From contig CAKZQZ010000045.1 in NCBI GenBank assembly GCA_937142855.1, forward strand, positions 1 through 48,414: DNA of 48,414 bases. Direction: 5' to 3'. This document shows, in pieces, positions 14,752-23,805 of the stretch. The position numbers and the translations under genes were made by a program. Within the stretch, counting starts at the first letter, position 1. Each line of letters opens with the position of its first letter. Source of the DNA: an uncultured Alphaproteobacteria bacterium. GTDB lineage: Bacteria; Pseudomonadota; Alphaproteobacteria; Puniceispirillales; Marisalimonadaceae. The notes under the pieces are model-generated. The model was not told the origin of the DNA and searched no databases. It worked only from the letters and a program-made list of their open reading frames with translations.

Positions 14752-15588
14752 TTAATTATAAACTGTATCGTCATATATAATCGGCCAATCATCATCCAAT
14801 AAATTTTTAGGGTAATCTACCTTTTCTAAATATAATCCATCTGCAGGGGCTGTTGGTCCAGCCAAACTTCTATCTTTTGCATGAAGTATTTTTTTAATTT
14901 GTTCAGGATCCCAAGTTTTATCTCCGATTTTAACGATTGTTCCAACAATAATTCTAACTTGGCTATGCAGAAAGCTTTTGGCCTTAACTCTTATAATCAC
15001 CTCATCTCCTTCATTAGCGAAAGTTATTTCATCTAGGGTTCTTATAGGGGATTTTGCTTGGCATTTGATAGTTCTAAAGCTGGTAAAATCGTGTTGCCCT
15101 AATATATGTTTTATTCCTTCTTCCATTAATTTTAAATCTAGTTTTTGTCGAATGTGCCATACTTTTCCCTTGTCTAAGCCAGGAGGAGCAGCACGGCATA
15201 GTATTCTGTACTTGTAAAATCTTTTAACAGCACTGAAACGAGCATTAAATTCAGATTTAACATGTTTAGCTGAAATAACTCTTATTTTGGTATCTTTAAG
15301 CAATGCATTGAATGCAGAAATTATATAAAATGGATGCTTGGATGTTAGTTTATGATTTTTAGGTAAATAAATATGGGCAACTTGACCTAGGGCGTGAACT
15401 CCTGCATCTGTGCGACCAGATCCTTGTATTTCAAATTTTTCGTTAAAAATACTTTTAGCAGCTTTTTCAAGACTTCCTTGAACAGAAACTCCTTCATCTT
15501 GTTTTTGCCATCCTACTAAACCGTTACCATCGTATTCAATTAACAAAGCGTATTTAACTTTATTTTCTACTTCCAAATTTTTCACCAA
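14752..15588 (-). CDS. truA: tRNA pseudouridine(38-40) synthase
   Basis: TruA makes pseudouridine in the anticodon arm of many tRNAs. The catalytic Asp is D61 in GSGRTDAGVHALGQVAH. Other conserved blocks are YDGNGLVGWQ near the N-terminus and SFLHSQVRIIVGTIVKIG near the end. The GTG start at 15588 gives 278 residues and a 29-base overlap with the end of fmt; a TTG at 15579 is an alternative, and the core fold starts about 11 residues in. It is the last gene of the minus-strand run def-fmt-truA. Confidence 0.95.
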   Translation of the reverse strand: MVKNLEVENKVKYALLIEYDGNGLVGWQKQDEGVSVQGSLEKAAKSIFNEKFEIQGSGRTDAGVHALGQVAHIYLPKNHKLTSKHPFYIISAFNALLKDTKIRVISAKHVKSEFNARFSAVKRFYKYRILCRAAPPGLDKGKVWHIRQKLDLKLMEEGIKHILGQHDFTSFRTIKCQAKSPIRTLDEITFANEGDEVIIRVKAKSFLHSQVRIIVGTIVKIGDKTWDPEQIKKILHAKDRSLAGPTAPADGLYLEKVDYPKNLLDDDWPIIYDDTVYN

Positions 15589-16495
15589 TCATGATTTTCG
15601 TTCCATTTAAAAACTCAATAGTACTGATAATTTTTTTTCCTGGTTTTTGTAGTGAAACTATTTCTAAAGTTGTTTGTTTTCCACAAGCTACAATAATTTT
15701 TTTTCCAACTTCAATAATTGTTCCTGGTTCACTTTCATGAGTATTATTACCTAGGCGTGATGAAACAATTTTTATTAGGTTATTGTGTAAAAATGTAAAT
15801 GTTCCTGGGAAAGGATCAAAAGCTCTTATCTTGTTATAAATTTCTTTGGATCCATCTTCCCAATCAATTTCTGCTTCAGCTTTTTCAATCTTATTAGCAT
15901 ATTTGATACCAATTTCCTTTTGTGGAACAGGTTCTATATTACCAATAGTATAACCTTTAATAGCATCAATAAGTATTTCTGCTGTAATATTTGATAGTTT
16001 ATCATGAATTCTTTGCGCGTTGTCACTTTGGTAAATATCAATAGACCGAGATAAAATGATGGGCCCAGTGTCCATACCTTTTTCCATCAACATAATACAA
16101 GACCCAGTTTTTTTGTCTCCTGCTTCAATTGCTCTTTGGATTGGGGCCGCTCCTCTCCACCTAGGTAAAAGGCTAGCATGACCGTTAATACATCCAAATT
16201 TAGGAATTTTTAAATATTTTTCAGGTAGTATTAAACCATAAGCAACTACTACTACAATATCAGGATTAAGTTCTTTAAAATTTGAAAATACATCGTCATT
16301 TTTTAGAGATGATGGTGTCAGAGTTTGAATGTTTAAGTCTTTAGCTGCTTTTTCTACAGGACTATCTTTTATTTTCATACCTCTCCCATTAGGGCGAGCA
16401 GGTTGAGAAAAAGCGCATAAGACATTATGGTTATTTGCTAATAATTTAAGACTAGGGACTGCAAAGTCTGGTGTTCCCATAAATATTATGTTCAA
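15560..16495 (-). CDS. fmt: methionyl-tRNA formyltransferase
   Basis: Fmt formylates initiator Met-tRNA using 10-formyl-tetrahydrofolate. The 311 residues match the usual length, with FMGTPDFAVPSL at the N-terminus, the folate/catalytic block around N104-H106 (INGHASLLPRWRGAAPIQ), the Asp in EKGMDTGPI, and the C-terminal tRNA-binding OB domain from about 205. It sits 7 bases after def, the usual def-fmt pair that handles formyl-Met addition and removal. Confidence 0.97.
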   Translation of the reverse strand: MNIIFMGTPDFAVPSLKLLANNHNVLCAFSQPARPNGRGMKIKDSPVEKAAKDLNIQTLTPSSLKNDDVFSNFKELNPDIVVVVAYGLILPEKYLKIPKFGCINGHASLLPRWRGAAPIQRAIEAGDKKTGSCIMLMEKGMDTGPIILSRSIDIYQSDNAQRIHDKLSNITAEILIDAIKGYTIGNIEPVPQKEIGIKYANKIEKAEAEIDWEDGSKEIYNKIRAFDPFPGTFTFLHNNLIKIVSSRLGNNTHESEPGTIIEVGKKIIVACGKQTTLEIVSLQKPGKKIISTIEFLNGTKIMIGEKFGSRK

Positions 16496-16502
16496 AAATG
16501 CC

Positions 16503-17069
16503 TCATTGTTTAGAATATTCTTTAATAGCTTTTTTAAGAATTATTTCTCTTTTTAATTTTGAAATATGATCAATAAAAAGTATTCCATTTAAATGATCAA
16601 TTTCGTGTTGGATACAAGTGGCTAGTAGACCTTTCGCGTCCAAGGTTATAACCTTTTTGTCTTCATTAGTATATTTAACGGTTAATGATGATGGTCGTTT
16701 AACGTTAGCGTTGTATCCAGGAATAGATAAACATCCTTCTTCTCTTTCTTGTAAGTCTTTACCCAAACTTATTATTTCAGGATTAATCATTTTTATAGGG
16801 TTTGGTTCTATTTTGTTATTTCTAACTTTTTCATCATACTCTTCTTCAGTCACATCACTTTCTTCAAAATCACTTTTCCCACAATCCATCACAATTAGTC
16901 TTTTATCAATGGCTATTTGTGTTGCGGCTAAACCAATACCATTAGCATTATACATTGTTTCAAGCATATCATTGAGAATAGTTAAGATATTATTATTAAT
17001 ATCAATAACTGGTTTAGCCTTAATCTTTAGAAATGGATTTGGTACTTTAATTATTTCATAGAGACTCAT
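16503..17069 (-). CDS. def: peptide deformylase
   Basis: This metalloenzyme removes the formyl group from new proteins. All three motifs are present: GIGLAATQ (44-51), EGCLSIPG with metal ligand C113, and QHEIDH with H155 and H159. The 188 residues include an acidic insert at about 66-90 (DFEESDVTEEEYDEK) longer than in E. coli, as in many alphaproteobacteria. The gene leads the def-fmt-truA operon and diverges from rmuC across a 91-base AT-rich promoter region. Confidence 0.96.
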   Translation of the reverse strand: MSLYEIIKVPNPFLKIKAKPVIDINNNILTILNDMLETMYNANGIGLAATQIAIDKRLIVMDCGKSDFEESDVTEEEYDEKVRNNKIEPNPIKMINPEIISLGKDLQEREEGCLSIPGYNANVKRPSSLTVKYTNEDKKVITLDAKGLLATCIQHEIDHLNGILFIDHISKLKREIILKKAIKEYSKQ

Positions 17070-17160
17070 TTTTATAGTTTGCCCTGATAATATTTTTTTT
17101 AATGGTAGTTAATTGTAATCTATTTGTATTATTATTATACCAAATGGAACTGGAGTTAAA

Positions 17161-18204
17161 ATGGATTTCAAATATTTACTAATATTTTTTATATCTCTTT
17201 TAATATCTATTATAATTATATTCTTATTAACTAAGATGTATTTTGAGAAAAAAAATAATAAGGATGAGTTAATAAATTCTCAAAAAGATGAAATGAACCA
17301 GATATCAGAATTAAAAGGAGCTGTTTCTCAGTTAAGTAGTACAATTGAAGAAAGATTAGGAAATTTTGGCTCATCCCTTGGAAATAGTATAAGTCAGCAA
17401 ACTCAAAATACACAAAAATCATTAATGGAAATGCATGCCCGTCTAGAAGTGATTGATAGGGCCCAAGAAAATATCAGTTCTTTATCTAATCAGGTTAACG
17501 ATTTACAAAATATATTGTCAAATAAGCAATTAAGAGGAGCCTTTGGAGAAGTACAACTAGAAAACATTGTTAAAGATGCTCTTCCACAAAACGCTTATAA
17601 ATTTCAATACACATTGACCTCAAATAGCAGAGTTGATTGTATAGTTAAGATGCCTGACCCACCTGGGTCTATATGTATAGATTCAAAATTTCCTCTGGAA
17701 GATTATAAAAAATTTGCCAGTGCAACGAACGATCAGGACAAAAAAGAAAATTTGAAACTGTTTCATAATGCTGTGCAAAAACATATTAAAGATATTGCTG
17801 AAAAATATATTTTACCTGGCGAAACAGCTGACTCAGCTATTATGTTTCTGCCTAGTGAGTCAATTTATTCAGAAATAAATATAAGATTTCCTAAATTAGT
17901 AAATGAAAGTAGGAATAAAAAAGTATATATGGCTGGCCCCGATAACTTAATGCTTTTACTACATACAGTAAGAGCGATTTTAAGAGATGCCACCATGAGT
18001 CAAACAGCAGGGAAAATACAAATTGAAGTCGACAAATTAATTAATGATTTAAATCTATTGTCAGAGAGAATTTTTAAATTAGATAAGCATTTTGATCTTG
18101 CAAGAAAAGATTTAGATGACATAAAAATATCCCATAGAAAAATAGAAAATAGAGGTAGTGTTATTACGTCTATAGACGTTAATGATAAAAAAAGAATTAA
18201 TTAA
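17161..18204 (+). CDS. rmuC: DNA recombination protein RmuC
   Basis: This 347-residue RmuC family protein, thought to limit rearrangements at inverted repeats, has an N-terminal membrane anchor (about 4-25), then a coiled coil (about 30-120), then the nuclease-like core with the signature QLRGAFGEVQLENIVKDALP, CIDSKFPLEDYKKF and SIYSEINIRFPKLV. It is shorter than E. coli RmuC (475) because the coiled coil is shorter. It converges with recR, with only 4 bases between the stops, and no terminator is visible there. Confidence 0.92.
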   Translation: MDFKYLLIFFISLLISIIIIFLLTKMYFEKKNNKDELINSQKDEMNQISELKGAVSQLSSTIEERLGNFGSSLGNSISQQTQNTQKSLMEMHARLEVIDRAQENISSLSNQVNDLQNILSNKQLRGAFGEVQLENIVKDALPQNAYKFQYTLTSNSRVDCIVKMPDPPGSICIDSKFPLEDYKKFASATNDQDKKENLKLFHNAVQKHIKDIAEKYILPGETADSAIMFLPSESIYSEINIRFPKLVNESRNKKVYMAGPDNLMLLLHTVRAILRDATMSQTAGKIQIEVDKLINDLNLLSERIFKLDKHFDLARKDLDDIKISHRKIENRGSVITSIDVNDKKRIN

Positions 18205-18208
18205 TTAT

Positions 18209-18802
18209 TCACAATTCATTTCTAGCTTTTAAAGCCTGAGCAATCGTTCCATCATCTAAAAAATCTAATTCTCCTCCCACGGGCATACCATGAGCTAATC
18301 TAGTTACTTTTACATTAAGTTTGCTAAGTCTATCTGCTAAATAGTGGGCTGTGGTTTGGCCATCAAGTGTTGCTGAAATAGCTATTATAACTTCAGTAAA
18401 GTCTTTGTTTTTTAACTTGTTTTCTAAGGAATTTATATTTAATTGATCTGGGTTAACACCATCAATTGCAGATAAAACACCTCCTAAAATATGATACTGC
18501 CCAGTATAAACATTTGACCTTTCCATAGCCCATAAGTCAGCAACAGTTTCTACAACACATACAACGCTCTTGTTTCTTGAAGTGTTTCTACAAATTGAAC
18601 AAATATCAGTTTCATCTAAATTTCCACATTCAATACAGCTTTTAATTTTATCCGCAACATCATTCATATCTTGAATAAGTGGTAAAAATAATTTTTCTTT
18701 GTCTTTAAGCAAATGAAGAATAACTCTTCTAGATGATCTAGGCCCTAACCCAGGTAATTTAGAGACTTTTTTGATTAATTTTTCAAGAATTTGTTCTGAC
18801 AT
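18209..18802 (-). CDS. recR: recombination mediator protein RecR
   Basis: RecR works with RecF and RecO to load RecA at gaps. The 197 residues hold the N-terminal helix-hairpin-helix (LPGLGPRSSRR), the C4 zinc finger (C56, C59, C68, C71) and the Toprim domain (VVCVVETVADLWAMERS and GGVLSAIDGV). The C-terminal Walker-B-like part ends in ARNEL. It lies 23 bases behind dnaX. The ybaB gene often found between dnaX and recR is missing. Confidence 0.96.
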   Translation of the reverse strand: MSEQILEKLIKKVSKLPGLGPRSSRRVILHLLKDKEKLFLPLIQDMNDVADKIKSCIECGNLDETDICSICRNTSRNKSVVCVVETVADLWAMERSNVYTGQYHILGGVLSAIDGVNPDQLNINSLENKLKNKDFTEVIIAISATLDGQTTAHYLADRLSKLNVKVTRLAHGMPVGGELDFLDDGTIAQALKARNEL

Positions 18803-18825
18803 CTAATCTTTTAATATTTTATAAA

Positions 18826-20463
18826 TTAATTTTTATCTTCAATAGATATAATTTTGGCATCAGGAAAATATTTAAAAACCTCAGAAAATTCTGGATTGTT
18901 TCTAATTTCATTTTTGCGCTCTTCTAATTTCAAGGATTCTTTTTCTGCTATGGTTTTTTCGCCTTCTTCTTCAGATACAGAAACGACCCACTTACTTTTT
19001 GTTAACTTTTCTAAGGTATTGGATAAATTTTTAAGTATGTCTAGGTCTGATTTAATTTTTAATCGAACCTTTATGAAACCTTGAGAAAAAGAGACTAGAT
19101 GAATATTATTAATAATTTGAGCATGGAGTAAAGCTTCTTTGTTAATCAGCAATAATTTTAACATTTCCTCAAAGTTTTTAGGGTTATCTTTTGTTTGAGT
19201 CTGATCTTTACTATTTATGCTAGCGGGTTCTTCAATACTTTTTTTTTTTTCATTTAAGTTAAGAACAGGACTGTCAACTTCATCAACATTTTCTGGTTTG
19301 GCTTCTTGTGTATTAGAAAGTTGTTTTAATAAAGTTGAGGGGTCAGGAAGTAACGTGCCATAACATAACTTTATTATTGCCATTGAACCTGCTTGTTCTT
19401 GATTGGGCGCGTACCTTATTTCTTCAATACTTTTAATTAAAATTTGCCAAAAATTCACTAATTTCGTTAGATTATTTTTAGCTATATTAGAAATTCTTTC
19501 TTGATAAAAATCATCCTTATTAATTTCATCTTTTATGACATTCATTTTAGAAGCTAGATGGCATATTTCTAATAAATTGGATATAACCTGATTGGGTTGA
19601 ACCCCATTCTGAATAATTGCATCATAGGTTTTAAGTGCTTCGCTGCATTTGTTTAGGACACATAGTTCAAATAGATCAATGTTTTTTTCATAACCATTCA
19701 GTCCTAACATATTTAGAACTGTTGTATTTTTTATATCATCACTACATAGAGATGCTGCCTGATCCAACAATGATAATGCGTCTCTTACCGACCCTTCACT
19801 TGCTTTACAAATTTGAATGATTGCATCATTTTCATATACAATATTTTCAGAGTCACAAATTTTACATAGATGAGATGTTAGAGTATTTAAGTCTACTCTT
19901 TGAAGATCAAATTTTTGACATCTTGAAATTATAGTTGCAGGAATTTTTTTTATTTCAGTAGTAGCAAATATAAATTTAACGTTTTGAGGAGGCTCTTCTA
20001 GGGTTTTTAGCAAAGCATTGAAAGCAGCATTGGATAACATATGAACTTCATCTATTATATACACCTTGAAACGTGCATTATTAGGTGAGTACATTACTGA
20101 ATCAATTATTTCTCTAATGCCGTCAACTCCAGTTCTACTAGCCGCATCAACTTCAATTACATCAAGAAAGTTTCCTTTGTTAATTGACAAGCATGGTGAA
20201 CAATTATCGCAAATATCAAAAGATGGTTCTTTCTTGTTTCCGTCAGCTATACAGTTTAGCGCTTTAGCTATTATTCTTGCTGTTGTTGTTTTGCCAACGC
20301 CTCTTATCCCCGTTAATAAAAAAGCGTGGGCTAATCTTCCATTGTTTAAAGCGTTACTGAAAGTTGTTACAAGACTATCTTGTCCTATTAGTTCGTTGAA
20401 ATTATTTGGCCTATATTTACGTGCTAAGACCCTATAATTTTTTTGGGGGCTAGTAGTATTTAT
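18826..20463 (-). CDS. dnaX: DNA polymerase III subunits tau and gamma; non-canonical start, internal A12 run
   Basis: DnaX is the clamp-loader ATPase. The frame upstream of the first ATG (20190) encodes the canonical N-terminus: YRVLARKYRP, Walker A GIRGVGKTTTAR, and the zinc module ending CDNCSPC. So the gene starts well before that ATG. No ATG, GTG or TTG exists between the in-frame TGA upstream and this segment. ATA at 20461-20463 (GAG six bases before it) or ATT at 20467-20469 are the only sensible starts. From ATA the product is 545 residues. Walker B is VYIIDEVHML. Twelve consecutive A (minus strand of 19239-19250, codons 405-409) may direct slippage to a short gamma form. The tau-specific C-terminal region follows. 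Confidence 0.93.
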   Translation of the reverse strand: MNTTSPQKNYRVLARKYRPNNFNELIGQDSLVTTFSNALNNGRLAHAFLLTGIRGVGKTTTARIIAKALNCIADGNKKEPSFDICDNCSPCLSINKGNFLDVIEVDAASRTGVDGIREIIDSVMYSPNNARFKVYIIDEVHMLSNAAFNALLKTLEEPPQNVKFIFATTEIKKIPATIISRCQKFDLQRVDLNTLTSHLCKICDSENIVYENDAIIQICKASEGSVRDALSLLDQAASLCSDDIKNTTVLNMLGLNGYEKNIDLFELCVLNKCSEALKTYDAIIQNGVQPNQVISNLLEICHLASKMNVIKDEINKDDFYQERISNIAKNNLTKLVNFWQILIKSIEEIRYAPNQEQAGSMAIIKLCYGTLLPDPSTLLKQLSNTQEAKPENVDEVDSPVLNLNEKKKSIEEPASINSKDQTQTKDNPKNFEEMLKLLLINKEALLHAQIINNIHLVSFSQGFIKVRLKIKSDLDILKNLSNTLEKLTKSKWVVSVSEEEGEKTIAEKESLKLEERKNEIRNNPEFSEVFKYFPDAKIISIEDKN

Positions 20464-20490
20464 TTTAATCTCTTTATTTAAATAATAAAA

Positions 20491-20579
20491 CGAAGGGCCT
20501 CACAACCCGCTATCATTGTTACGGCTGCTTCCTTTCGGACCTGACCGGATTACCAAGAATTACGTCCGTGTGACCCTTC
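20491..20579 (-). ncRNA. ffs: signal recognition particle RNA, small bacterial type
   Basis: Read on the minus strand, the conserved SRP domain IV apical sequence GGTCAGGTCC...GGAAGCAGCC is present with the GGAA tetraloop-side motif as GAAAGGAAGC. The ends close by pairing GAAGGGTCACA with TGTGAGGCCCTTC. The length of about 89 bases fits the 4.5S class. It binds Ffh to target membrane proteins. It lies just upstream of dnaX on the same strand, the usual alphaproteobacterial position. Confidence 0.95.
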
Positions 20580-20634
20580 ATAGACATATATCTTATAAAT
20601 CAGAATAATATGCAAGAAAATCTATAACTTTAGA

Positions 20635-21486
20635 TTAATTTCCTCTTTTTCTACTATAGGTTCCAATAACCTTTACAGAGTTAGGTTCGCTGTAGAAATT
20701 CATTTCTTCTAAAGCATTCTGCATTGATTTTGTACCTGGGTGTCCTTCTGCATCTACATAAAACCTAGCCGCATTCATCTCTTTTCCGCCAATATAGCTT
20801 TCTAATTTGGTTAGATTGATACCATTAGTAGCAAACCCACCTAAAACTTTGTACAAAGCAGCAGGCACTGATCTAACTTCAAAAATGATTGTTGTTACTG
20901 GATTTGTTATATCAACAGAGGGTATTTCTGGTTTTTGAGCCATAATTAAAAACCTTGTTGTATTGTGTTCTGCATCTTCAATATTATCTTTCAATATTTT
21001 AAGATCATAAATTTTAGCAGCCATATTTGAAGCTATAGCTGCAATCTTAGGGTCACCTAATTCTGAAATTTCTGCTGCTGCTCCAGCTGTATCTATGTGT
21101 TGTATAGGTAACAAATTATGTTTGTTTATAAAATTTCTGCATTGAGCAAGTCCCTGTGCATGACTCTTTACATATTTTAAATCTTCTATTTTTGAATTTT
21201 TTGTCCCTAATAAGTAATGATTAACTCTTTGAAAATGCTCTCCTACTATGAATAGACCACTTTCAGGAATTAAATGGTGTATGTCTGCAACTCTACCAGC
21301 TACAGAGTTTTCAACAGGGACCATTGCATAATTAGTCTCTCCATTTTTAGTTGAGTTTAGCATTTCTTCAAAAGAATTACATGCAATTGGTTGGGCATCA
21401 GGAAAACAAATTTCACAAGCTAAGTTAGAATATGCGCCAGCCATGCCTTGGAAAGCTACTTTTAAATTAGTACTTTTTTTGTTCAT
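20635..21486 (-). CDS. pheA: prephenate dehydratase
   Basis: The enzyme converts prephenate to phenylpyruvate in phenylalanine synthesis. The 283 residues begin with the PDT domain (FQGMAGAYSNLACEICFP, then MVPVENSVAGRV, and the catalytic Thr-Arg-Phe in NTTRFLIM), followed by a C-terminal ACT regulatory domain (EVRSVPAALYKVLGGF, NLTKLESY), so phenylalanine feedback is expected. There is no chorismate mutase domain, as usual in alphaproteobacteria. It shares its direction with kdsB upstream, 39 bases away. Confidence 0.95.
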   Translation of the reverse strand: MNKKSTNLKVAFQGMAGAYSNLACEICFPDAQPIACNSFEEMLNSTKNGETNYAMVPVENSVAGRVADIHHLIPESGLFIVGEHFQRVNHYLLGTKNSKIEDLKYVKSHAQGLAQCRNFINKHNLLPIQHIDTAGAAAEISELGDPKIAAIASNMAAKIYDLKILKDNIEDAEHNTTRFLIMAQKPEIPSVDITNPVTTIIFEVRSVPAALYKVLGGFATNGINLTKLESYIGGKEMNAARFYVDAEGHPGTKSMQNALEEMNFYSEPNSVKVIGTYSRKRGN

Positions 21487-21525
21487 AATGGATCTCTAAG
21501 TTTTCATTTTTAATTATACGAATAG

Positions 21526-22284
21526 TTAGGTTAAGTCTCTAAAATAATTTTCTGCTTTCTCTAAGTCTTTTTGGGTGTCAACACCAATAGGATGTTCATC
21601 AGTAATTATTGAATGAATATTTATACCAGCTTCAAGCGCACGCAATTGTTCAAGCTTTTCAGATTTCTCTAAAGGAGAAGGTTTTAGTTTAACAAACCTT
21701 TCTAAAGTGTCTCTTCGCCAAGAATAAATACCAATATGATGCCAAACTGTAGCATTTCCTGTAGGTATACAAGCTCTGCTAAAATATAGTGCATTCCCGA
21801 CGTCGGTTTGATTATCTTCTACATTAGAAAATGCAATTGCTACTTTAACAACAGAGCTATCTTCAAACTCTTCAGGTTTAGCCTTCACAACTACAGTTAT
21901 AATTTCTTTGCTTATATCTTGAATTTCTTTTGCTAGTCTTTTAATTAATTGTCCAGAAATATTTGGAAGGTCACCTTGTAGGTGAATAATTTTTTTATAT
22001 TTCTTGTTAGGGTCAAATTTTTCAAGCGCTTCATGAATTCTATCAGAACCACTAATGTGGTTTTTAGAAGTCATTATGGCTAGTCCACCATATTTTTTAA
22101 CCTCATTAGCAATTATCTGGTCGTCAGTGGCTACAATAATAGGAATATTTAAATTGGCACTTTTTGCGCAGTTAAGCACATGAATGATAAGAGGAATACC
22201 TTTTATTTTTAAAAGTGGTTTTTGATTTAATCTTGTGGATCCCAACCTTGAAGGTATCATGATGATTGTATCAGAAAAGTTCAA
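21526..22284 (-). CDS. kdsB: 3-deoxy-manno-octulosonate cytidylyltransferase
   Basis: KdsB activates KDO as CMP-KDO for lipopolysaccharide core synthesis, so the organism has a Gram-negative outer membrane. The 252-residue protein starts with the nucleotide-binding motif IPSRLGSTRLNQKPL and has HLQGDLPNIS (metal-binding Asp) and HIGIYSWRRDTLERF. The C-terminal EHPIGVDTQKDLEKAE is typical. It is divergent from the cytochrome gene; the 142-base gap between them must hold both promoters. Confidence 0.96.
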   Translation of the reverse strand: MNFSDTIIMIPSRLGSTRLNQKPLLKIKGIPLIIHVLNCAKSANLNIPIIVATDDQIIANEVKKYGGLAIMTSKNHISGSDRIHEALEKFDPNKKYKKIIHLQGDLPNISGQLIKRLAKEIQDISKEIITVVVKAKPEEFEDSSVVKVAIAFSNVEDNQTDVGNALYFSRACIPTGNATVWHHIGIYSWRRDTLERFVKLKPSPLEKSEKLEQLRALEAGINIHSIITDEHPIGVDTQKDLEKAENYFRDLT

Positions 22285-22426
22285 TTTAAAGGCTCCTCTA
22301 AATTTATAAAATCAATATAAGATTTTACTAATAAATAACTAGTTTTAAATATTTATACTTGAAGAAAACTGATCTTGCATGTAAATATTTATCCATAAAA
22401 ATTAAATAAATTTGATTGGTTGATTA

Positions 22427-22960
22427 ATGGATGCTCTTAAATTTAATAAAATAGCTGCAGCTGTTTTATCTGGTATTTTACTTATTATGATTTTTGGTAA
22501 AATAGGTAATATCTTAGTCAATCCAAATACAGATGTCTCAAATGCCTATCCAATAGAAGTGCCTGAAACAAACCTAACAAAAGCAAAGGAAGTTACAGAA
22601 GTAATTATAGAACCAATTACGGCATTGCTTGCTGCTGCAAATGTTGAAAGCGGTTTAAAAGTTGCAAAAAAATGTGTCGCATGTCATGGATTTGAAGCTG
22701 GAGGACCCAATAAGGTTGGTCCTAACTTATATGACATTGTTAACAAAGAACAGGGTAAAGCAGATTATGCATATTCAAAAGTTTTAGCATCATTAGATGG
22801 TAAATGGACTTATGAAGAATTAAATAAATTTCTGTATAAGCCTAAGTTATATTCTAAAGGCACTAAAATGAATTACGCTGGTCTTTCTAAAGTTAAAGAT
22901 AGAGCAAATTTAATAGCATGGCTTCGTACTAAAAGTGATAATCCTGCTCCGTTACCATAA
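22427..22960 (+). CDS. cycM: membrane-anchored cytochrome c (CycM / c552 type)
   Basis: A 177-residue mono-heme class I cytochrome c. An uncleaved N-terminal anchor spans about residues 8-30. The heme site is C83-V-A-C86-H87, and the distal ligand is M148 in GTKMNYAG. Proteins of this shape carry electrons from the bc1 complex to terminal oxidase in alphaproteobacteria, in the periplasm. The linker at 35-75 is long and rich in Glu, Thr and Ala. It is followed by a hisN-like gene 40 bases on. Confidence 0.93.
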   Translation: MDALKFNKIAAAVLSGILLIMIFGKIGNILVNPNTDVSNAYPIEVPETNLTKAKEVTEVIIEPITALLAAANVESGLKVAKKCVACHGFEAGGPNKVGPNLYDIVNKEQGKADYAYSKVLASLDGKWTYEELNKFLYKPKLYSKGTKMNYAGLSKVKDRANLIAWLRTKSDNPAPLP

Positions 22961-23000
22961 ATTTGGTACATATCATAACCTTTAAGAAAAATATGTTTTT

Positions 23001-23792
23001 ATGAATTTTTCTGAACTAAAAGAATTATCTGCTTTTATTAATATTTTAGCTGATGCTTCAAAAAAAATAACTTCAAAAGGTTTTGGTTCTAATTTTTCTT
23101 CTACAACAAAAAATGATGGAAGTCCTGTTACTAAGTTTGATATTAATGCTGAGAAAATAATCTGTGATCAGATACTTAAAAAATTTCCAAATCATAACAT
23201 AATTGCCGAAGAAAATGGATCTGTTAAAAATGAATCTGATTATACATGGATAATTGATCCAATAGATGGAACTAGAAGCTATATTATTGGAAGACCTTTG
23301 TGGGGAACCCTAATTGGCTTTGCTTTTAAAGGACAGCCTCTAATTGGTTTAGCTGATTTTCCTGCTTTAAATGAACGATGGATAGGTTTTGCAAATAATT
23401 GCTTTCTCAATGATCTTGAGTATCATTTTAATGCTAATCAAATTGAAAATTTATCTGAAGCTACTATTGCCTCTACGAGTCCAAGTTTGTTTTCTGTTGA
23501 AGGTGGTGCTAAATACAAAAAGTTATTAAATAAGGCTAAGTATCATACTTGGTCAGGAGACTGTCATAATTATTGTCTTGTCCTGAAAGGAGGATTAGAT
23601 CTGGTCGTTGAAGAAGGACTCTCTTCTTATGATATTTTGCCTCTTGTTCCTATACTTAAATCTCAAAACATAAAAATAACTGATTGGGGAGGTCAGGAGT
23701 TAGAGGTAGAAAATGATACTTTTTATAAATATAAAACTATAGTTGCTTCAAATTCTGAAATTTATGATCAAGCAATTTCTCTACTAAAATAG
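23001..23792 (+). CDS. hisN: histidinol-phosphatase, inositol monophosphatase family
   Basis: A 263-residue Mg-dependent phosphatase of the IMPase fold. Metal ligands are in IIAEENG, IIDPIDGTRSYIIGRPLWGTLIGF (the WxIDPIDGT motif) and, near the C-terminus, WSGDCHNY. The DGTRSYIIG variant is typical of the HisN type of histidinol-phosphate phosphatases commonly linked to cycM in alphaproteobacteria. Inositol-1-phosphate or 3'-phosphoadenosine phosphate as the substrate cannot be excluded. It converges with the aminopeptidase gene, 13 bases apart. Confidence 0.85.
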   Translation: MNFSELKELSAFINILADASKKITSKGFGSNFSSTTKNDGSPVTKFDINAEKIICDQILKKFPNHNIIAEENGSVKNESDYTWIIDPIDGTRSYIIGRPLWGTLIGFAFKGQPLIGLADFPALNERWIGFANNCFLNDLEYHFNANQIENLSEATIASTSPSLFSVEGGAKYKKLLNKAKYHTWSGDCHNYCLVLKGGLDLVVEEGLSSYDILPLVPILKSQNIKITDWGGQELEVENDTFYKYKTIVASNSEIYDQAISLLK

Positions 23793-23805
23793 AAACTGCT
23801 TAAAG

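Noticed and set aside
18826-20190. dnaX starting at the ATG at 20190.
   Set aside because: That start removes the Walker A motif and the zinc module, which are clearly encoded upstream in the same frame.
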